Source of the DNA: Macrocystis pyrifera
Lineage: Eukaryota; Sar; Phaeophyceae; Laminariales; Laminariaceae
DNA length: 64,000 bases
Reading direction: 5' to 3'
NCBI GenBank assembly: GCA_031763025.1
Contig: JASSKH010000005.1
Span: 11,488,528-11,552,527 of the forward strand
Part shown: one piece after another, positions 63,721-64,000 of the stretch
Position numbering within the stretch: the stretch's first letter is position 1
Layout of the letters: each line of letters begins with the position of its first letter
Notes under the pieces: model-generated
Seen by the model: the letters and a program-made list of their open reading frames with translations, nothing else
What the model was told of the DNA's origin: nothing
The model's database searches: none
Position numbers and translations under genes: made by a program

Positions 63721-64000
63721 TATTTTCTCGAACATTCTTTGCTTTACTCCCAAGTATTGGGAGTAGCCGTGAAATGTTGAGGTATGAACGCACGCCACAC
63801 CCAAGCGCGCCCAAACTCATCACCTTGGGTAAAGACACACAAGTACCTTGTATCATATCGTATTAAGCAGAAGCAGCAGGGAGAGAGGTGATGCTGGTGG
63901 TGTGGTCGCGGCGTGGTCAAGTGATCGATCGAAATCTCCGATAAACCAACTTTAATTGCCGCAGTATGATCATCTATACGCGCAAGGTGTGTGCCCACAC

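Overview
The window looks like a piece of a repeat-rich nuclear genome from a stramenopile, most likely a brown alga of the Ectocarpus type. This is inferred from the gene style: small exons with GT..AG introns, plant-type leucine-rich repeats (LRRs) each carried on its own exon of about 72 bases, a TKL-like kinase, and Ty1/copia elements. No ribosomal or organellar marker fixes the species. There are no bacterial-style operons, CRISPR arrays or convincing intact tRNA genes.

Main content. One very large split gene runs on the minus strand from about 44.8 kb down to about 5.2 kb, possibly starting further upstream. Twenty-one exons join without a phase conflict into 2,841 coding bases (946 residues plus stop). 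In protein order they encode a charged helical segment (44.6-44.8 kb), a complete protein kinase domain on six exons (43.5, 35.6, 28.5, 22.8, 21.3 and the start of 20.85 kb), a long Gln-rich linker (20.8-20.4 kb), an LRR N-terminal cap (19.6-19.3 kb), twelve single LRR exons (18.4, 17.7, 16.9, 16.1, 15.5, 14.1, 13.3, 10.7, 8.1, 7.2, 6.6, 5.5 kb) and a short tail (5.27-5.20 kb). The order kinase then LRR is the reverse of plant LRR receptor kinases. I see no signal peptide or membrane segment in the part I can assemble, so an intracellular sensor-kinase is the simplest reading. Two further minus-strand coding-like blocks lie upstream (50.82-51.09 kb and 56.9-58.5 kb). Both contain frame breaks, so the true 5' end is unresolved.

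Region by region. 0-0.2 kb: a possible partial exon with a C-x-x-C motif. 0.5-5.2 kb: no recognised gene, and two copies of a G-tract repeat (R2). 5.2-19.6 kb: the LRR half of the gene, with R2 copies, a hairpin element, a 29-base G run and a 280-base TTA array in introns. 19.6-22.8 kb: cap, linker and kinase C-lobe exons, with a LINE reverse-transcriptase scrap. 22.9-27.8 kb: copia element A (minus strand, apparently identical LTR sequence apart from one insertion, perfect 5-base target duplication, no reverse transcriptase). 28.7-34.8 kb: copia element B (plus strand, older, all domains present but broken). 35-42 kb: one 7.5-kb intron filled with tandem repeats. 43-45 kb: kinase N-lobe and helical exons. 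47.0-48.2 kb: a miniature LTR element with target duplication. 52.5-54.2 kb: tandem repeats and an inverted pair of coding-like copies. 56.9-58.5 kb: broken coding block. 59-62.3 kb: a 163-base duplication and two inverted copies of a roughly 1-kb repeat (R1). 63.0-63.7 kb: a degenerate GAGTACT-type satellite.

How it fits together. All large mobile elements between 21 and 48 kb sit in introns of the kinase-LRR gene or just upstream of its firmly linked exons. They have inflated the introns without disturbing exon phase. Splice sites were read by eye and no transcript evidence was available.
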